Positions 5,152-6,868 of a stretch of DNA of 6,868 nt are shown piece after piece (position 1 is the stretch's first letter; every line of letters begins with the position of its first letter). The DNA comes from Bacteroidaceae bacterium. GTDB taxonomy: Bacteria; Bacteroidota; Bacteroidia; Bacteroidales; Bacteroidaceae. The translations under genes and the position numbers were made by a program. The stretch is taken from NCBI GenBank assembly GCA_017557475.1, contig JAFYYO010000174.1:1-6868 (forward strand), given 5' to 3'. Below the pieces are notes generated by a model. It ran no database searches. It had not been told where the DNA came from and saw only the letters and a program-made list of their open reading frames with translations.

Positions 5152-6414
5152 TTACAATCTTCTCAATATCAAGATTCCCAACAAGCAGAGCGGAGCAGAA
5201 AGGGCATTGAGGAGGAAGAAGCTGCTGAAGCCCAGTTGACTTACGAGCCAGCCACTCACTGCCATCGGCACAAGAAGGGCTGCTGAGACAAGCGGTATCT
5301 GCAGCATATTGATGGTGTTGCGGTAGCGAGCTCCCGAGATTGCGCTGATGGGAAGACGGCACACGCCAAGTCCCAAGCCAAACAGGAGTTGGGCAGACAT
5401 CGTGCAAAGGCACAACTGCCAAAGAGCCTGAGGAGGCCAGAAGGTCATTCCCAGATAGACAAAAGGCGAGAGGACGATGCTCAGAGCCATCGGCCAGAAG
5501 AGTCGCTCTAAAGAATAATGTTTGATAAGACTGCGCCCTAAGAAGAGTCCAACGCTAAAGGCAATCACGCCCACGGTTCCCTGCGCAAAGCCAATCTCCT
5601 GCATTGTGCATTGCAGACCACCTTGCGCTTGCGACATATATAAATATAGTACGCGTGCGTGAAACATCAGTCCTTGTGGCAAAAGCAACAGGAAGAGGAT
5701 GAGCACGGGCTGCCACCATTTCTCTTGATGGCGGATGCGATCGATGATTCGCAACTCTGCCTTCACCGATGCTCCCACGCTATGCTTCGAGCCACTATCG
5801 CCTACTCGAGGGCTTCGCAACCAGATGAGATGATGGAAGACGAAGATCAGGAAGAGTCCTGCTGCTACATAGCAACCAACCGACCACGAGTAGCGAATCT
5901 GTCGGAAATAAACTTGCAGCGTTCCAACCAAGAAGATGAGAGCGCCATAAGTAAAGATGATGGCAACTTGAGAACAAGCAAGTTTAGGACCAGTCAGCAG
6001 TTTCTGGAAGACTGGCCGCAGCATGCGCTCGTAGTACATTCGTGCCGCAAGTTCGTGCCAAGCACAAAGCAAACTGACGAGCAACAACGAGAAGAAGACG
6101 CCGGCAGGTCCTCTGTTAAAGGAAAATGCAAGGAAGACGAGGCTGATGAAGAGCAAGATCTCGATGAGATGCAGCATCTGTTTGAAGTGTCCCACTCTCC
6201 TCACCCACGAACGCATGAAGGACTTCAGCACCCAAGGAATGAAGAGAAGGGCAGACAGAAGTGTTGCGACGGCTGGTCTCAACTCGAGTTGGAGCAACAT
6301 CAACAAGGCTACATAAGTAACGATTGCTGCAGGTAATTCTTCCGCAGCAAAGAGCGTCAGGAACCAACCTCCGCGAAGAGGGGCTCTTTTAATAGCTTCT
6401 TGCGATGAGGACAC
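5152..6414 (-). CDS. 12-helix MFS permease, AmpG/PAT-like
   Basis: The product has 420 residues and 12 likely membrane helices, near 17-41, 50-67, 80-99, 105-128, 145-170, 177-199, 235-262, 277-296, 307-327, 332-353, 369-391 and 395-417. A long charged cytoplasmic loop (200-234) divides the two halves, as in the major facilitator superfamily. The first helix has FAAEELP and the second has [11 protein letters not shown], resembling the 'AEGLP ... LYLPWVIKP' pattern of Bacteroidetes AmpG-like (PAT family) transporters. AmpG itself imports muropeptides; the substrate here is unknown. The start is GTG at 6414: an in-frame TAA lies only seven codons upstream, and the first internal ATG (residue 39) would remove helix 1. 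The gene overlaps the end of proS by 26 bases in another frame, which suggests co-transcription and possible translational coupling. The stop is TAA at 5152-5154, with no clear terminator. Confidence 0.85.
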   Translation of the reverse strand: MSSSQEAIKRAPLRGGWFLTLFAAEELPAAIVTYVALLMLLQLELRPAVATLLSALLFIPWVLKSFMRSWVRRVGHFKQMLHLIEILLFISLVFLAFSFNRGPAGVFFSLLLVSLLCAWHELAARMYYERMLRPVFQKLLTGPKLACSQVAIIFTYGALIFLVGTLQVYFRQIRYSWSVGCYVAAGLFLIFVFHHLIWLRSPRVGDSGSKHSVGASVKAELRIIDRIRHQEKWWQPVLILFLLLLPQGLMFHARVLYLYMSQAQGGLQCTMQEIGFAQGTVGVIAFSVGLFLGRSLIKHYSLERLFWPMALSIVLSPFVYLGMTFWPPQALWQLCLCTMSAQLLFGLGLGVCRLPISAISGARYRNTINMLQIPLVSAALLVPMAVSGWLVSQLGFSSFFLLNALSAPLCLLGILILRRL

Positions 6415-6868
6415 GAGCCTTGCTGGGTTTGCCGGTTACCATATCCACGCCTGGCGTCTGCTCGAAGCCGAAGGGCACGCAGCGAATCGTGGCCTGCGTC
6501 TCTTCCTTAATCTTGGCTTCCGTCTCGGCTGTGCCGTCCCAATGGCAAAGGAAGAAACCGCCGTCCTTGACGCGTTCCTTGAATTCTTCGTAATTGTCGC
6601 ATTCGTAGATATGAGCATCGCGGAAGGTCTTCGCCTTCGTGAAGATGTTCTTCTGAATGTCGCCAAGCAGTTCCTGAACGTAAGCGGCGATGCCTTCGAG
6701 AGGACGCGTCTCCTTCTCGAGCGTGTCTCGACGCATCACTTCTACTGTGCCGTTCTCCAAGTCTCTTGCACCAAGCACAAGACGAACAGGCACGCCCTTC
6801 AACTCGTAGTCAGCGAACTTGAAGCCAGGACGCTTGTTGTCGGCGTTATCATACTTGACGCTGATGCC
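6389..6868 (-). CDS. proS: Prolyl-tRNA synthetase (archaeal/eukaryotic type), C-terminal 159 residues
   Basis: The frame is open from the right edge to a TAA at 6389-6391. It starts [20 protein letters not shown] and continues with [21 protein letters not shown], the anticodon-binding (HGTP) domain of class II ProRS. The C-terminal extension typical of the archaeal/eukaryotic type follows: [26 protein letters not shown], then MVTGKP and a terminal RSY. The enzyme charges tRNA-Pro with proline in the cytoplasm. The final Tyr is conserved in this type and in known structures reaches toward the active site. Some members have four zinc-binding Cys in this extension; here only two Cys are seen (CHWDG and IRCVPF), and the expected second CxxC pair is replaced by DMVTG, so zinc is probably not bound. 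The catalytic domain lies beyond the window. The gene is probably co-transcribed with the overlapping permease gene. Confidence 0.95.
   Translation of the reverse strand, partial: GISVKYDNADNKRPGFKFADYELKGVPVRLVLGARDLENGTVEVMRRDTLEKETRPLEGIAAYVQELLGDIQKNIFTKAKTFRDAHIYECDNYEEFKERVKDGGFFLCHWDGTAETEAKIKEETQATIRCVPFGFEQTPGVDMVTGKPSKARVLIARSY

Noticed and set aside
4955..5286. Two overlapping + strand frames (4955-5239 and 5029-5286) with heptad-like peptides such as TQVATIE or CDGRDAT.
   Set aside because: The peptides are only the translation of the 21-bp DNA repeats, which keep several frames open. Both frames run into the permease gene on the other strand, and the first starts inside the promoter of the His-rich gene.
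5659..6336. A 225-codon + strand frame opposite the permease gene.
   Set aside because: It is very polar, without family resemblance, and is the complement of a well-supported 12-helix membrane protein; long antisense frames are expected there.

Overview
The window looks like a piece of a Bacteroidales chromosome, most likely Prevotellaceae. Three things point there: an exported protein that combines a SusE/SusF-like domain, GLUG-type repeats and a tail of the form IYNLxGQRxxKxQKGxxIVNGKK; promoter -7 boxes of the Bacteroidetes type (TAnnTTTG) before two genes; and an archaeal/eukaryotic-type ProRS like that of Bacteroides. These are judgements from recognised protein patterns, not from a database search. 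No mobile element, rRNA, tRNA or CRISPR array was seen.

Layout. Bases 1-123 are the C-terminus of a class I aminotransferase (AspC-like) on the + strand, closed by a strong intrinsic terminator (156-192). The following gene-free stretch (193-509) is unusually structured. It holds four 22-bp tandem repeats with dyad symmetry (216-303), a 16-bp palindrome (306-321) and a promoter box (429-436). Bases 510-4169 encode a 1219-residue secreted modular protein with three beta-helix-like blocks. Forty bases downstream, and probably co-transcribed, is a 58-codon gene (4210-4386) for a small acidic protein. A short tract of simple direct repeats and a bidirectional hairpin terminator (4479-4518) then separate it from genes on the other strand.

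The right half is read from the - strand: proS (partial, entering from the right edge), then a 12-helix MFS/AmpG-like permease that starts with GTG inside the last codons of proS, then a small exported His/Arg-rich protein with its own promoter (4533-4907). The gap between the permease and the small protein (4967-5151) carries a second tandem array of four 21-bp units, each with a GCA-N3-TGC dyad.

How it fits together. The surface protein and the 58-aa protein form a likely transcription unit, possibly controlled by the 22-bp array upstream. proS and the permease form a second unit through overlap. The His-rich protein is probably expressed alone, with the 21-bp array directly upstream of its promoter. 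No complete new defence or metabolic system is evident. The least explained elements are the two 21-22-bp arrays, each placed upstream of a gene for an exported protein, and the small acidic protein.
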